From Thermoactinomyces intermedius (lineage in GTDB: Bacteria; Bacillota; Bacilli; Thermoactinomycetales; Thermoactinomycetaceae), in the NCBI RefSeq assembly GCF_016055025.1, contig NZ_JAECVW010000005.1: DNA of 64,000 nt. One strand, given 5' to 3'. The position numbers and the translations under genes were made by a program. The notes beneath the pieces are model-generated. The model was not told the origin of the DNA. It made no database searches and saw only the letters and a list, made by a program, of their open reading frames with translations. The first letter of the stretch is position 1; each line of letters opens with the position of its first letter. Below are positions 8,165 through 16,943 of the stretch, piece after piece.

Positions 8165-9628
8165 ATGGACAGGGTTCGCACACGTTATGCACCCAGCCCC
8201 ACGGGGCATTTGCATATCGGCGGTGCAAGAACGGCTTTATTCAGTTACTTGCATGCCAAACGACATGGCGGTGATTTTATCGTCCGGATCGAAGATACAG
8301 ACACGGAAAGGAACGTGGAGGGTGCCGATGAAAAACAGATGGCCATGCTGAAATGGCTGGGCATCAAGTGGGACGAAGGCGTGGATGTCGGCGGTCCTTA
8401 CGGTCCTTATCGTTGCATGGAGAGAACGGAAATTTACAACCGGTACATTGACCAGCTTCTCAAAGAGGGAAAAGCTTATTTGAGCTATACCACCAAAGAA
8501 GAGCTGGAAAAAGAGCGCGAGGAGCAGATTGCCCGGGGAGAAGTTCCCAAATACAGCGGATGGGACCGGGATTTGACTCCGGAACAGCGGGCGAAGTTTG
8601 AAGCGGAAGGACGGGTTCCCAGTGTCCGCTTTCGTGTGCCGGAAGGGAAAACCATTGTCATCGAGGATGAAATTCGCGGAACGGTGAAATTTGAATCCGA
8701 CGGCATCGGGGATTTTGTCATTCGCCGGCCGGACGGACGCCCCACTTACAATTTTGCCGTGGTTGTCGATGATGCCTTGATGAAAATCAGTCATGTGATC
8801 CGGGGGGAAGAGCATCTATCCAACACCCCGAAACAAATCATGATTTATGAAGCCCTCGGTTTCAAACCGCCGGTCTTTGCCCATATTCCGCTCATTTTAA
8901 ACGGCGAAGGAAAGAAAATGAGCAAACGGGATGAAAGCATCATCCAATTCATCGATCAGTATAAGGAATTGGGTTATTTGCCCGAGGCGATTGTCAACTT
9001 TATTTCGCTTCTCGGTTGGTCGCCGGAAGGGGAAGAAGAGATGTTTACACCGCAAGAGCTGGTTGACGTGTTTTCGCTTGAGCGGGTGTCCAAAGCGCCG
9101 GCGATTTTTGACACCGGAAAATTAAAATGGATGAACGGGCAATATATCAAAAAAGCACCTTTGGAACGGATCGTCGAGCTGGCCATTCCCCATTTGGAAA
9201 AAGCCGGACGCATCCAAACGCCGCTCGATGAGGAACAGAAAGCCTGGGTGACCCGCCTGGTCGCTTTGTATCAAGAGCAAATGGAGTATGCGGCGGAAAT
9301 TGTTGAGTTGTCGGATTTGTTCTTCCAAGATGAAATCAGTTATTCCGAACAAGCCCGGCAAGTGCTTGCGGAAGAGCAAGTTCCCGTCGTTTTGAAGGCT
9401 TTTTTGGAACTAGTTCAGCAAAGCGCATCCTTTGAACCGGATGATATCAAGAAAATGTTTAAACAGGTGCAAAAAGAAACCGGTTATAAAGGAAAAAAAT
9501 TGTTCATGCCGGTCCGGGTGGCTGTCACCGGGTTGGAACACGGTCCCGATCTGCGCGGAAGCCTTTCTTTGATCGGCCGGGACCGAGTGATAAAACGTTT
9601 GCATCAAGTCATTGACAATGTTTTGTAA
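8165..9628 (+). CDS. gltX: Glutamyl-tRNA synthetase
   Basis: Charges tRNA-Glu; in organisms of this order the enzyme usually also mischarges tRNA-Gln for later amidation (known of the group, not visible here). The 487-aa class I synthetase has the HIGH-type motif HLHIGGARTA near the start and KMSKRDES as the second ATP-binding motif. Start ATG with AAGGAGAGAG upstream. The promoter of the following T-box transcript lies within its last codons. Confidence 0.97.
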   Translation: MDRVRTRYAPSPTGHLHIGGARTALFSYLHAKRHGGDFIVRIEDTDTERNVEGADEKQMAMLKWLGIKWDEGVDVGGPYGPYRCMERTEIYNRYIDQLLKEGKAYLSYTTKEELEKEREEQIARGEVPKYSGWDRDLTPEQRAKFEAEGRVPSVRFRVPEGKTIVIEDEIRGTVKFESDGIGDFVIRRPDGRPTYNFAVVVDDALMKISHVIRGEEHLSNTPKQIMIYEALGFKPPVFAHIPLILNGEGKKMSKRDESIIQFIDQYKELGYLPEAIVNFISLLGWSPEGEEEMFTPQELVDVFSLERVSKAPAIFDTGKLKWMNGQYIKKAPLERIVELAIPHLEKAGRIQTPLDEEQKAWVTRLVALYQEQMEYAAEIVELSDLFFQDEISYSEQARQVLAEEQVPVVLKAFLELVQQSASFEPDDIKKMFKQVQKETGYKGKKLFMPVRVAVTGLEHGPDLRGSLSLIGRDRVIKRLHQVIDNVL

Positions 9629-9640
9629 AGCCGCCAAAAT
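9612..9640 (+). promoter_or_regulatory. Promoter of the cysE-cysS T-box transcript
   Basis: Consensus TTGACA (9612-9617) with 17-bp spacing to CAAAAT (9635-9640), overlapping the end of gltX. The -10 is weak (4 of 6), but the location immediately before the T-box leader fits. Confidence 0.5.
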
Positions 9641-9649
9641 AATATAGAC

Positions 9650-9905
9650 AGAAACGAGTAACAAGGCTGTGATCGGGAGAGTCAGATGTTAAAGGAATTC
9701 CAGAGAGGAGCTGGCTGGTGCGAAGCTCCATTCCTGAACATCTGATATGCACCCGGGAGCTGACCTCTGAAACGGATGCGGTCCGGAGTAGGAGGATCCG
9801 GCCACCCGCCGTTATCGGGAAAAAGTGGGGCCTGTCAGGCCCAAACAGAGTGGAACCGCGGATATACCGTCTCTGTAGCTTGCGTGCTGCAGAGATTTTT
9901 TATTT
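9650..9905 (+). promoter_or_regulatory. Cysteine-specific T-box riboswitch upstream of cysE-cysS
   Basis: Leader RNA that reads uncharged tRNA-Cys and lets transcription continue into cysE and cysS. The canonical T-box sequence AGAGTGGAACCGCGG is at 9847-9861. It is followed by a terminator with a 10-bp stem (9870-9879 with 9886-9895, one G-U pair) and the run TTTTTTATTT. In stem I the triplet TGC at 9748-9750, followed by A, is in the right place for the specifier codon and encodes Cys, matching the downstream genes. The 5' boundary is approximate. Confidence 0.93.
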
Positions 9906-9943
9906 CCTATTTCCAAATCGGCGATAAGAGGGGGAAACCTGAT

Positions 9944-10711
9944 ATGCTGTGGAGTAAGAAAAGTGGAATTCGCCAAACTCTGCAGGCAGATATTCAAGCG
10001 GTGTTTGACCGGGATCCGGCGGCTCGGAGCACTTTGGAAGTGGTGTTGACTTATTCCGGATTGCATGCATTATGGGCTCACCGGTTGGCACATTGGTTCT
10101 ACAAAAAACGTTTGTTGCTCATTGCGCGTATAATATCCCAGTTAAACCGATTTTTTACCGGGATTGAGATTCATCCCGGTGCCAAAATCGGCCGGGGGGT
10201 CTTCATTGATCACGGAATGGGCGTGGTCATCGGAGAAACGTGTGAAATCGGTGATTATGTGACGATTTATCAAGGCGTCACATTGGGCGGGACCGGCAAA
10301 GAAAAAGGAAAACGGCATCCGACGATCGAGGATCATGTGATGATTGCGTCCGGGGCAAAAGTTTTGGGTTCCATTCGTGTCGGACGCTTTGCCAAAATCG
10401 GAGCCGGCTCGGTGGTCTTGCGGGATGTGCCGCCAAATTCCACCGTTGTCGGAGTGCCGGGACGGGTGGTGATCCAGGACGGCGTACGGGTGAAAGATGA
10501 TTTGGATCAGGTGAACCTGCCCGACCCGGTTGCGGAAACATTGCGATCCATGCATGTGGAAATGGATGCGTTAAAAGCCCGGTTGAGTGAGTTGGAAGCG
10601 AAGTTAAAGTGCACGGAAAATCCAGTGGATCAGGGAGGAACAACCGACGATGACAATACGGCTTTACAACACGCTGACCAGAAAGAAAGAAGTGCTTCAA
10701 GTACAAAATAA
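9944..10711 (+). CDS. cysE: Serine O-acetyltransferase
   Basis: Makes O-acetylserine from serine and acetyl-CoA, the first committed step of cysteine synthesis. The 255-aa protein has an N-terminal helical domain and a left-handed beta-helix of hexapeptide repeats (IHPGAKIGRGVFIDHG, GEICEIG-type turns, VLGSIRVGRFAKIGAGSVV). Start ATG 9944 has GGGGGAAA about 10 nt upstream; a longer in-frame opening runs back through the T-box and is rejected. The last 62 nt overlap the start of cysS, and the C-terminal tail encoded there (rich in D, T, S, K) is unlike the conserved domain. Confidence 0.95.
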   Translation: MLWSKKSGIRQTLQADIQAVFDRDPAARSTLEVVLTYSGLHALWAHRLAHWFYKKRLLLIARIISQLNRFFTGIEIHPGAKIGRGVFIDHGMGVVIGETCEIGDYVTIYQGVTLGGTGKEKGKRHPTIEDHVMIASGAKVLGSIRVGRFAKIGAGSVVLRDVPPNSTVVGVPGRVVIQDGVRVKDDLDQVNLPDPVAETLRSMHVEMDALKARLSELEAKLKCTENPVDQGGTTDDDNTALQHADQKERSASSTK

Positions 10712-12047
10712 TGAGGTTCGCATCTATGTGTGCGGACCGACGGTATATAACTTTATTCATATCGGGAACGCCCGTGTCTTTGTCTTTTTTGACGTGGTGC
10801 GTCGGTACTTGCGTTCCCGGGGTTATCGTGTGACCTATGTGCAGAATTTCACCGATGTCGACGACAAGTTGATCCGGGCCTCCCAAGAAACGGGAAAACC
10901 GGTGCCGGAAATCGCCGAACAATACATCCAAGCTTATTTTGAGGATATGGATACGTTGGGGGTGCAACGGGCGGACGTGCATCCGCGGGCAACCGAGCAT
11001 ATTCAGGAGATGATTGAAGCGATTCAGGATCTGATCGACAAAGGATATGCGTATGAAAAGAACGGGGATGTTTACTTCCGCTCCTTGCGCAAAAAAGATT
11101 ACGGAAAACTGTCCCATCAATCGCTGGAGGAATTGAAGGCGGGGGCCAGGATCGAAATCAATGAACAAAAGGAACATCCGTTGGATTTTGCATTGTGGAA
11201 AGCTGCCAAGCCCGGGGAAATCAGCTGGGAAACGCCTTGGGGACGCGGGCGGCCCGGCTGGCACATCGAATGTTCCGTGATGGCGCGCAAATACCTGGGG
11301 GACACGTTGGATATCCATGCAGGCGGAGCCGATCTCTGCTTCCCCCATCACGAAAACGAAATCGCACAAAGCGAGGCATGGACGGGCAAAACATTTGTGC
11401 GTTATTGGCTGCATAACGGGTATATTAATATGGGAAATGAAAAGATGTCAAAATCGCTCGGGAATGTCAAACGCGTGGTTGAATTGCGTAAGACCTATTC
11501 CCCGGAGGCGATCCGGTATTTCCTTTTATCCGCCCATTACCGGCATCCGATTTCCTTCAGCGACGAAGTAATGAGGCAGGCGGAAGGAAGCATTGAACGG
11601 ATCCAAACCGCGGTGGAAAATTTAAAACACCGGTTGGATTCGGCTCTTCCCGGCGAAGAAGATCCGGAAACGGCCGCGAAGCTGTCAAGGTACAAAGAGC
11701 AGTTTGAAGCCGAGATGAACGATGATTTCAATACAGCCAATGCCATCAGTGTGCTGTTTGAAGTGGTCAAATTGGCGAATGAAACGGTGGCAAAACCGGT
11801 CGTGTCCAAGGAAACGGTCCAAGCAATCCTGGATTGGCTGAAAACGCATGGAGAAGAAATTTTGGGCCTTGTCACAACCGAATCGGAAGACCGCCTGGAG
11901 CAGGAGCTGGAAGCCTTGATCGAAGAAAGGCAAAAAGCGCGCAAAGCCCGGGATTTTGCCAAAGCTGACGCGATCCGGGACCAGCTTTTGGCCCGCGGAA
12001 TTGTGCTGGAAGACACACCACAAGGAGTTCGATGGAGAAGAAAATGA
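10650..12047 (+). CDS. cysS: Cysteinyl-tRNA synthetase
   Basis: Charges tRNA-Cys. The 465-aa class I enzyme has the zinc and HIGH region VCGPTVYNFIHIGN, the zinc-binding His pair in CFPHHENEIAQ, and KMSKSLGN. ATG 10650 has GGGAGGAA at 10633-10640. Regulated with cysE by the upstream Cys T-box, so cysteine supply and tRNA charging are controlled together. Its last codons overlap mrnC. Confidence 0.97.
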   Translation: MTIRLYNTLTRKKEVLQVQNNEVRIYVCGPTVYNFIHIGNARVFVFFDVVRRYLRSRGYRVTYVQNFTDVDDKLIRASQETGKPVPEIAEQYIQAYFEDMDTLGVQRADVHPRATEHIQEMIEAIQDLIDKGYAYEKNGDVYFRSLRKKDYGKLSHQSLEELKAGARIEINEQKEHPLDFALWKAAKPGEISWETPWGRGRPGWHIECSVMARKYLGDTLDIHAGGADLCFPHHENEIAQSEAWTGKTFVRYWLHNGYINMGNEKMSKSLGNVKRVVELRKTYSPEAIRYFLLSAHYRHPISFSDEVMRQAEGSIERIQTAVENLKHRLDSALPGEEDPETAAKLSRYKEQFEAEMNDDFNTANAISVLFEVVKLANETVAKPVVSKETVQAILDWLKTHGEEILGLVTTESEDRLEQELEALIEERQKARKARDFAKADAIRDQLLARGIVLEDTPQGVRWRRK

Positions 12048-12478
12048 GTGAAAACATGTTCGGAATGCTTCGACCGCTGACCAAAACCCCGCGGGAATAT
12101 AATCCGTTGTTGCTGGCTTATCTGGGTGATGCCGTGTATGAGATTTTTATCCGGCATCACCTGGTGGCCCGCGGCATTGCCCGGCCTCAGGACTTGCAAA
12201 AAGAGGCGTCCAAGTTTGTTTCTGCTTTGGCCCAGGCCAAAGTGTACAAAGCGATTGAAAATGATTTGACGGAAGAAGAGCGGGACATCTTAAGACGCGG
12301 CCGCAATGCCAAGTCGGGAAGTGTCCCCAAAAACGCCAAGGTGACGGATTACAGGCAAAGCACCGGATTGGAAGCGTTGATGGGCTACCTGTATTTGAAA
12401 AAAGATGAACAACGTTTGCATGAATTAATGAATTCAGCGATAGAGATTGTCGAAAAGGGGTACAAGAAAAATGATTGA
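12032..12478 (+). CDS. mrnC: Mini-ribonuclease 3
   Basis: Dimeric RNase III-like enzyme without the double-strand RNA-binding domain; in Bacillus it matures 23S rRNA ends. The 148-aa protein carries the RNase III signature region LAYLGDAVYE with the catalytic Asp, and a later TGLEALMGYLYL with the second acidic cluster. Two starts are possible: ATG 12032 (AAGGAG only 4 nt upstream) or ATG 12044 overlapping the cysS stop (ATGA). I give the longer form. Confidence 0.93.
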   Translation: MEKKMSENMFGMLRPLTKTPREYNPLLLAYLGDAVYEIFIRHHLVARGIARPQDLQKEASKFVSALAQAKVYKAIENDLTEEERDILRRGRNAKSGSVPKNAKVTDYRQSTGLEALMGYLYLKKDEQRLHELMNSAIEIVEKGYKKND

Positions 12479-13211
12479 CTGGATATACGGGAAACACGCC
12501 GTTTTGGAAACTTTGAAGTCCGGGCGCCCGGTGGAAAAAATTCTTTTGGCAAAAAACATCAACAAATTCAGCGTGAATGAGATCATTGAACACGCCAAAA
12601 AACAAAACGTTCCGTTCCAATGGGTGCCCCGTACCCGTTTGGATCAATTGGCGGAAGGGAATAACCATCAAGGAGTCGTTGCCCAAGTCGCTGCCTTTGA
12701 GTACGCTTCGCTGGAAGACCTTTTTGAGCGGGCGGAGCAGAAACAGGAGGCACCCTTTTTTTTGCTTTTGGACAGCATTGAAGATCCCCACAACCTCGGA
12801 TCGATTTTGCGTTCAGCTGATGCCTCGGGGGTGCATGGGGTCATCATTCCGAAGCGGAGGGCGGCAGGGGTGACTTCCGTGGTGGCAAAAACTTCGGCTG
12901 GTGCGGTGCAACATGTGCCGGTTGTCCGGGTGACCAATTTGAACCGTGTTGCCGATGAGTTGAAAGAGCGGGGAGTCTGGCTCGTCGGAAGCGACGGATC
13001 GGCCGAACAGGAGTATACCCGGGTCGATTACAAAATGCCGGTTGCCATGGTGATCGGGAACGAAGGGCGCGGGATTCATTCGTTGTTGAAAAAGAAATGC
13101 GATTATTTGGTGAAGCTCCCGATGAGAGGGAAGGTTTCATCGTTAAATGCATCGGTTGCGGCGGGAATTCTCATGTATGAAGTCATGCGCTGCCGGATGA
13201 ACGATGGTTAA
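12471..13211 (+). CDS. rlmB: 23S rRNA (guanosine-2'-O-)-methyltransferase RlmB family
   Basis: SPOUT-class methyltransferase of the SpoU/TrmH family. The 246-aa protein has an L30e-like N-terminal RNA-binding domain (YGKHAVLETL) and the SPOUT knot motifs: DSIEDPHNLGSILRSADA, VIGNEGRGI and LNASVAAGILMYE. Start ATG 12471 overlaps the mrnC stop; an upstream opening from 12447 is inside mrnC and has no separate support. In Bacillus this gene is yacO, always between mrnC and yacP. Confidence 0.94.
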   Translation: MIDWIYGKHAVLETLKSGRPVEKILLAKNINKFSVNEIIEHAKKQNVPFQWVPRTRLDQLAEGNNHQGVVAQVAAFEYASLEDLFERAEQKQEAPFFLLLDSIEDPHNLGSILRSADASGVHGVIIPKRRAAGVTSVVAKTSAGAVQHVPVVRVTNLNRVADELKERGVWLVGSDGSAEQEYTRVDYKMPVAMVIGNEGRGIHSLLKKKCDYLVKLPMRGKVSSLNASVAAGILMYEVMRCRMNDG

Positions 13212-13725
13212 GCATGAAGAATGGCTGGTGGTGGATGGGTATAACGTGATCGGTGCCAAGTCGGGGGTGCACTGGAATCCGGTTTCAATTGAGGAGGAAC
13301 GGGTTCAGCTGATTCGCGATTTGTCTGAATATCAGGCGATGACCGGACGGCAGGTCCATCTTGTGTTTGATGCGCATTCCACACCAGGGATTGATGTGAA
13401 AACCGACGAAGAGAAAATTTTGGTTTACTACACCCGCCGCGACGAAACCGCGGATGAGTTTATCGAACGCTTTGTCAAGAAGCATAAAAACCCGCACCGT
13501 TCCATTTATGTGGCAACGTCAGATTATCTGGAGCAACGGATGGTTTTTGGGCAAGGGGCCTACCGCATCTCTTCCAGGGAGCTGTTGGAGGAGATCCGGA
13601 TCGCCAAGGAGAAATTAAACAAAAAATTGAAACGGGAGAAGCAACAAAAGCAAAGAAACACCTTGGAAGAAAGAATAAGTATCGATCTCAAACAGATATT
13701 TGAAAAATGGAGAAGGAAAAAATAG
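13204..13725 (+). CDS. rae1: Ribosome-associated NYN-domain endoribonuclease Rae1 (YacP)
   Basis: PIN-like/NYN nuclease that in B. subtilis enters the ribosomal A site and cleaves certain mRNAs during translation. The 173-aa protein begins with VVDGYNVIGA, the NYN catalytic Asp signature, has VFDAHSTPG and the late acidic motif YVATSDYLEQ, and ends in a strongly basic Lys/Arg tail consistent with RNA or ribosome binding. Overlaps rlmB by 8 nt. Confidence 0.92.
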   Translation: MVKHEEWLVVDGYNVIGAKSGVHWNPVSIEEERVQLIRDLSEYQAMTGRQVHLVFDAHSTPGIDVKTDEEKILVYYTRRDETADEFIERFVKKHKNPHRSIYVATSDYLEQRMVFGQGAYRISSRELLEEIRIAKEKLNKKLKREKQQKQRNTLEERISIDLKQIFEKWRRKK

Positions 13726-13733
13726 GTTAAAAT

Positions 13734-13763
13734 TTGACGTTTTTGTTTCACTTCGGATATAAT
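13734..13763 (+). promoter_or_regulatory. Sigma-A promoter of sigH
   Basis: TTGACG (13734-13739), 18-bp spacer, perfect TATAAT (13758-13763). It lies 9 nt after the rae1 stop and 58 nt before the sigH start, so sigH can be transcribed independently of the cys cluster. Confidence 0.8.
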
Positions 13764-13820
13764 AACATTACTGTGGGTTAATATAAGGGTTTATAGGCTA
13801 CTTGGTCGGGAGGGAAAGCG

Positions 13821-14486
13821 GTGAGTGTAAATCTTCAATCCAGTAATTTTGTCACTTACGACAGAAATGCTGATTACAAAAACATGGCCGACGAAGAGCT
13901 GGTTTATGGCGTACGCGTGGGAGATCATCAGGCTCTGGAATATTTGATTAATAAGTACAAAAATTTCGTCAGGGCGAAAGCGAGATCCTATTTTCTCATC
14001 GGAGCCGATCACGAAGATATCGTGCAGGAGGGGATGATTGGGCTATTTAAAGCGATTCGGGACTTTAAGGGGGACAAGCTGGCTTCGTTTAAAGCATTTG
14101 CCGAATTATGCATCACGCGCCAGATCATCACAGCGATCAAAACGGCTACCCGACAAAAACACATTCCGCTCAACTCTTATGTGTCATTGGACAAGCCTGC
14201 TTACGATGACGATACGGACAGGACGTTGCTGGATAAAATCCCCGGAAGTCTATCAAACCCTGAGGAGATCTACATCAGCCAGGAAGAATATAATGATATT
14301 GAAGATAAAATAGCGAAAATTCTTAGTGATTTGGAACGGAAAGTATTGATGTTGTATCTGGACGGACGTTCTTATCAGGAAATCGCGGTCGACTTAAATC
14401 GACATGTGAAGTCGATCGACAATGCCTTGCAGAGAGTGAAACGGAAATTAGAAAGATACCTTGAAGTGCGTGAACTTTCTTTATGA
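13821..14486 (+). CDS. sigH: RNA polymerase sigma-H factor
   Basis: Sigma-70 family factor for the transition to stationary phase and early sporulation. The 221-aa protein contains region 2 (EDIVQEGMIGLFKAIRDF) and region 4 (LSDLERKVLMLYLDGRSYQEIA, helix-turn-helix). GTG start with GGGAGGG at 13808-13814. Position before rpmG-secE-nusG matches Bacillus. Ends at a strong terminator. Confidence 0.95.
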   Translation: MSVNLQSSNFVTYDRNADYKNMADEELVYGVRVGDHQALEYLINKYKNFVRAKARSYFLIGADHEDIVQEGMIGLFKAIRDFKGDKLASFKAFAELCITRQIITAIKTATRQKHIPLNSYVSLDKPAYDDDTDRTLLDKIPGSLSNPEEIYISQEEYNDIEDKIAKILSDLERKVLMLYLDGRSYQEIAVDLNRHVKSIDNALQRVKRKLERYLEVRELSL

Positions 14487-14506
14487 TGCAAAAAAGCACC
14501 GGTTCA

Positions 14507-14541
14507 CAAAAGAACAGGTTTCGTACCTGTTCTTTTGTTTG
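14507..14541 (+). terminator. Terminator of sigH
   Basis: Perfect 13-bp stem CAAAAGAACAGGT (14507-14519) / ACCTGTTCTTTTG (14525-14537), 5-nt loop, then TTT. The next 250 nt (14542-14792) hold no gene; I see only a stray TATAAT at 14771-14776. Confidence 0.9.
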
Positions 14542-14813
14542 GGTTCGACAAAAAACATCATGATTCCTTTTCGTTTAAGATAAATTGTATTAAAAATTTG
14601 TACTGATTGTATTTGGTTTCGCAGTTTGAATGCCTTGGGAATCTATTTTATGCCCGTTGTATCCGGTGAATAAAGGGGATTGCAAAAGAGGTGTTGGAAA
14701 GTGCCGGAAGATTTCCGGTTCTCCTATTCTTAATACATTGAATTTTTAGATCATGGCAGAGTATTCGTATTATAATAAAACCAAAAGCCCTGATGATTAC
14801 TGAGAGGGATCTC

Positions 14814-15706
14814 ATGGAACACAAAGATGAGCAAGAACGAAAATTGGGAGATGCTCTGACCGTTTCTTATTTCACTCTTCTGCTCTATGTTATCAGCTTC
14901 TTTACGGATACTGCCTATAAATTGTACTTTCACATCCCTGTTTACTACTCGGAATTCACTTTGGATTATTATTTGTAATCTGCCATTATGATTCCGATCA
15001 TGATGATTGTGATTATCGCGACCGTTTGGTCGGGTGGGATCCAGGATGGAGTGCTCCGGTCTGTGCGTCGGGCGAAGTTTTATAATGAGCGGAATTATCA
15101 ATCGGCTAAAACATTGATGTCCGTTATTTATCGTTATTTTATTTTGTATAGTGTCGTGGGGATGTTTCGGGTGGTTGGCGATAATCAGTATGTTGTCCCT
15201 TTTCTCATTTCAATATTTTTCTATTTTCACAAGGGAGTCATTCGGTTGCAAAGCATGATAAAAAAAGTCATTTTTTCTTTCAACCCCCCAATACCATGGA
15301 AATACCGATGGCAACGGTATAAAAAGCTTTATCTTCGCATTGTAAAAGAGCAAAGAACCGTTTTTGAGTTTTATCGGTATTTTCCAAGTACGGCTCAAAT
15401 GCTTTGAATGATAGTTCTGTTATCGCTGATTATCATCTTATTTGCCTATAAAACCGGTTTGTATACGGCACAAAACCAGACTTATTTTTATGCGGTGAAA
15501 ATGGAAAAAAAGAGAAATGGGTTGTGTAGGGGACTTATGATGACTCGTTGATCGTTGCGCCGCTTAGAAAAAAACAAATTGAAGACAGATTCCGGTTGCT
15601 TGATCGCAAATCCAAAGAAGCATTATCGGCTGATTACGAAAAAGTGGGCCCGCTGAAGGCAGCAGATGGAAAAAAGCAGGGGACGGACCGGTTTATCATT
15701 ATTTAA
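14814..15706 (+). pseudogene. Decayed gene for a predicted membrane protein of unknown family
   Basis: Remains of a gene of about 297 codons. It starts at ATG 14814 with AGAGGGA upstream (MEHKDEQERK). Coding-like sequence runs in one frame through an in-frame TAA at 14976-14978 and a TGA at 15405-15407. A one-base shift near 15505 moves the tail (TYDDSLIVAPLRKKQIED ...) into another frame, with a further TAG at the junction, ending at TAA 15704-15706. The fragments encode at least three hydrophobic segments and short basic stretches, so the intact product was probably an integral membrane protein. I do not recognise the family. The base composition looks AT-richer than the neighbours. Confidence 0.65.
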
Positions 15707-15795
15707 AATAAGGGGATTTTGATTCATGGATAAAAACAGGCTGGTTATTGATCGCCGCAATTTGTGTCAATAATGGTTTTACAAACGGCTTTACA

Positions 15796-15822
15796 TTGAC
15801 AGCAGGGAGCCAGTGTGATAAT
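15796..15822 (+). promoter_or_regulatory. Promoter of rpmG-secE-nusG
   Basis: TTGACA (15796-15801) followed at 15 bp by TG-T-GATAAT (extended -10, hexamer 15817-15822). The spacing is short, but the consensus -35 and TG extension are good, and it lies 70 nt before rpmG. Confidence 0.6.
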
Positions 15823-15891
15823 GTAATTTGGGTATTTTCTATCGTTTCCTTCCGTTTGAACGGCGACATGATGAAGAGGAGGTGTCGGAAG

Positions 15892-16041
15892 ATGCGGGTG
15901 AACATTACACTGGCTTGCACCGTGTGTCGTTCGCGCAACTATGCGTTGACCAAAAACAAAAGCAAACATCCGGATCGCATGGAGTTACGCAAATATTGTC
16001 CGCGTTGCAATTCGCATCAAATCCATCGTGAAACCAAGTAA
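15892..16041 (+). CDS. rpmG: 50S ribosomal protein L33, zinc-ribbon type
   Basis: A 49-aa ribosomal protein with two CxxC pairs (CTVC and CPRC), the zinc-containing form. ATG 15892 has a strong AGGAGGTG 7 nt upstream; a longer in-frame opening from 15748 runs over the promoter and is rejected. Bacillales often have several rpmG copies, some lacking cysteines that are induced when zinc is scarce; this one is the zinc form. Confidence 0.94.
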   Translation: MRVNITLACTVCRSRNYALTKNKSKHPDRMELRKYCPRCNSHQIHRETK

Positions 16042-16080
16042 TCAGGTTTTAGCTGCTTGATAGAAGATGGGGGTGACAAT

Positions 16081-16305
16081 ATGGCTGCTTTTCAAGGCCT
16101 TAGACGTGGAGTCCGGAAAAGCGTTTCCGGTACAGCCGGCTTTTTCCGGGGAAGCATTCAGGAACTGAAAAAAGTTCGCTGGCCAAACCGGCAGGAAATG
16201 TTTAACTACACCGTTGTGGTTTTGCTGATTGTGATACTCTTGGCTGTCTTTTTCTTTGTCGTGGATGCTGGGATTTATCAGTTGGTGAAACTGATTACTA
16301 AATAG
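16081..16305 (+). CDS. secE: Preprotein translocase subunit SecE
   Basis: Essential small subunit of the SecYEG channel. The 74-aa single-span form has an amphipathic cytoplasmic helix with the conserved ELKKVRWPNRQEM and one transmembrane helix (VVVLLIVILLAVFFFVV). ATG 16081 chosen because GGGGGTGA lies about 6 nt upstream. Confidence 0.95.
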   Translation: MAAFQGLRRGVRKSVSGTAGFFRGSIQELKKVRWPNRQEMFNYTVVVLLIVILLAVFFFVVDAGIYQLVKLITK

Positions 16306-16350
16306 CAGTCATTTTTTAAGGGGGGGACAGGGGTCAAACCCTGATGAGCA

Positions 16351-16884
16351 ATGGAGAAGAATTGGTATGTGGTTCACACGTATTCCGGCTACGAGAACAA
16401 AGTGAAAACCAACCTGGAAAAGCGTGTCCATTCCATGGACATGCAAGATAAGATCTTCCGCGTTCTTGTACCAATGGAAGAAGGAATCGAGCACAAAGAC
16501 GGAAAAAAGAAAACGGTAATGCGAAAAGTCTTTCCGGGTTATGTGTTGGTAGAGATGGTTATGACCGACGACTCGTGGTATGTCGTGCGAAACACACCAG
16601 GAGTGACAGGATTCGTGGGTTCATCAGGGGCAGGGTCCAAGCCAACTCCCCTTATGCCGGATGAGGTTGATGCCATCCTGCGTCAAATGGGCATGGAAGA
16701 GTCTAAGGTGACGGTTGATTTTTCGATTGGCGAAAATGTCAAAGTGAAGGAAGGACCGTTCGCTAATTTTGTCGGAAGAATTGACGAAATTGATGCCAGC
16801 CGTTCAAAAATCAAAGTAATGGTCAATATGTTCGGCCGGGAGACGCCGGTTGAACTGGATTTTGACCAAGTGGAAAAAATTTAG
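16351..16884 (+). CDS. nusG: Transcription termination/antitermination protein NusG
   Basis: Binds RNA polymerase and modulates pausing and termination. The 177-aa protein has the NGN domain (NWYVVHTYSGYENKVK at the start, FPGYVLVEMVMTDDSWY) and a C-terminal KOW domain (FSIGENVKVKEGPFANFVG). The Shine-Dalgarno is weak: the nearest G-rich tract (16318-16334) is too far from ATG 16351, so translation may depend on coupling or local structure. Confidence 0.96.
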   Translation: MEKNWYVVHTYSGYENKVKTNLEKRVHSMDMQDKIFRVLVPMEEGIEHKDGKKKTVMRKVFPGYVLVEMVMTDDSWYVVRNTPGVTGFVGSSGAGSKPTPLMPDEVDAILRQMGMEESKVTVDFSIGENVKVKEGPFANFVGRIDEIDASRSKIKVMVNMFGRETPVELDFDQVEKI

Positions 16885-16943
16885 CGAACCGAAAGCTTTC
16901 GTTTCTTTTTTGTGTGTGGTAAAGTATAACTGTTTGTTGTATG

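Noticed and set aside
9776..9943. N-terminal extension of CysE
   Set aside because: The open frame runs through the T-box and its terminator; the real start is ATG 9944.
14976..15407. Stop-codon recoding or readthrough in the 14.8-15.7 kb gene
   Set aside because: Different stops (TAA, TGA, TAG) plus a frameshift are better explained by decay than by programmed recoding.
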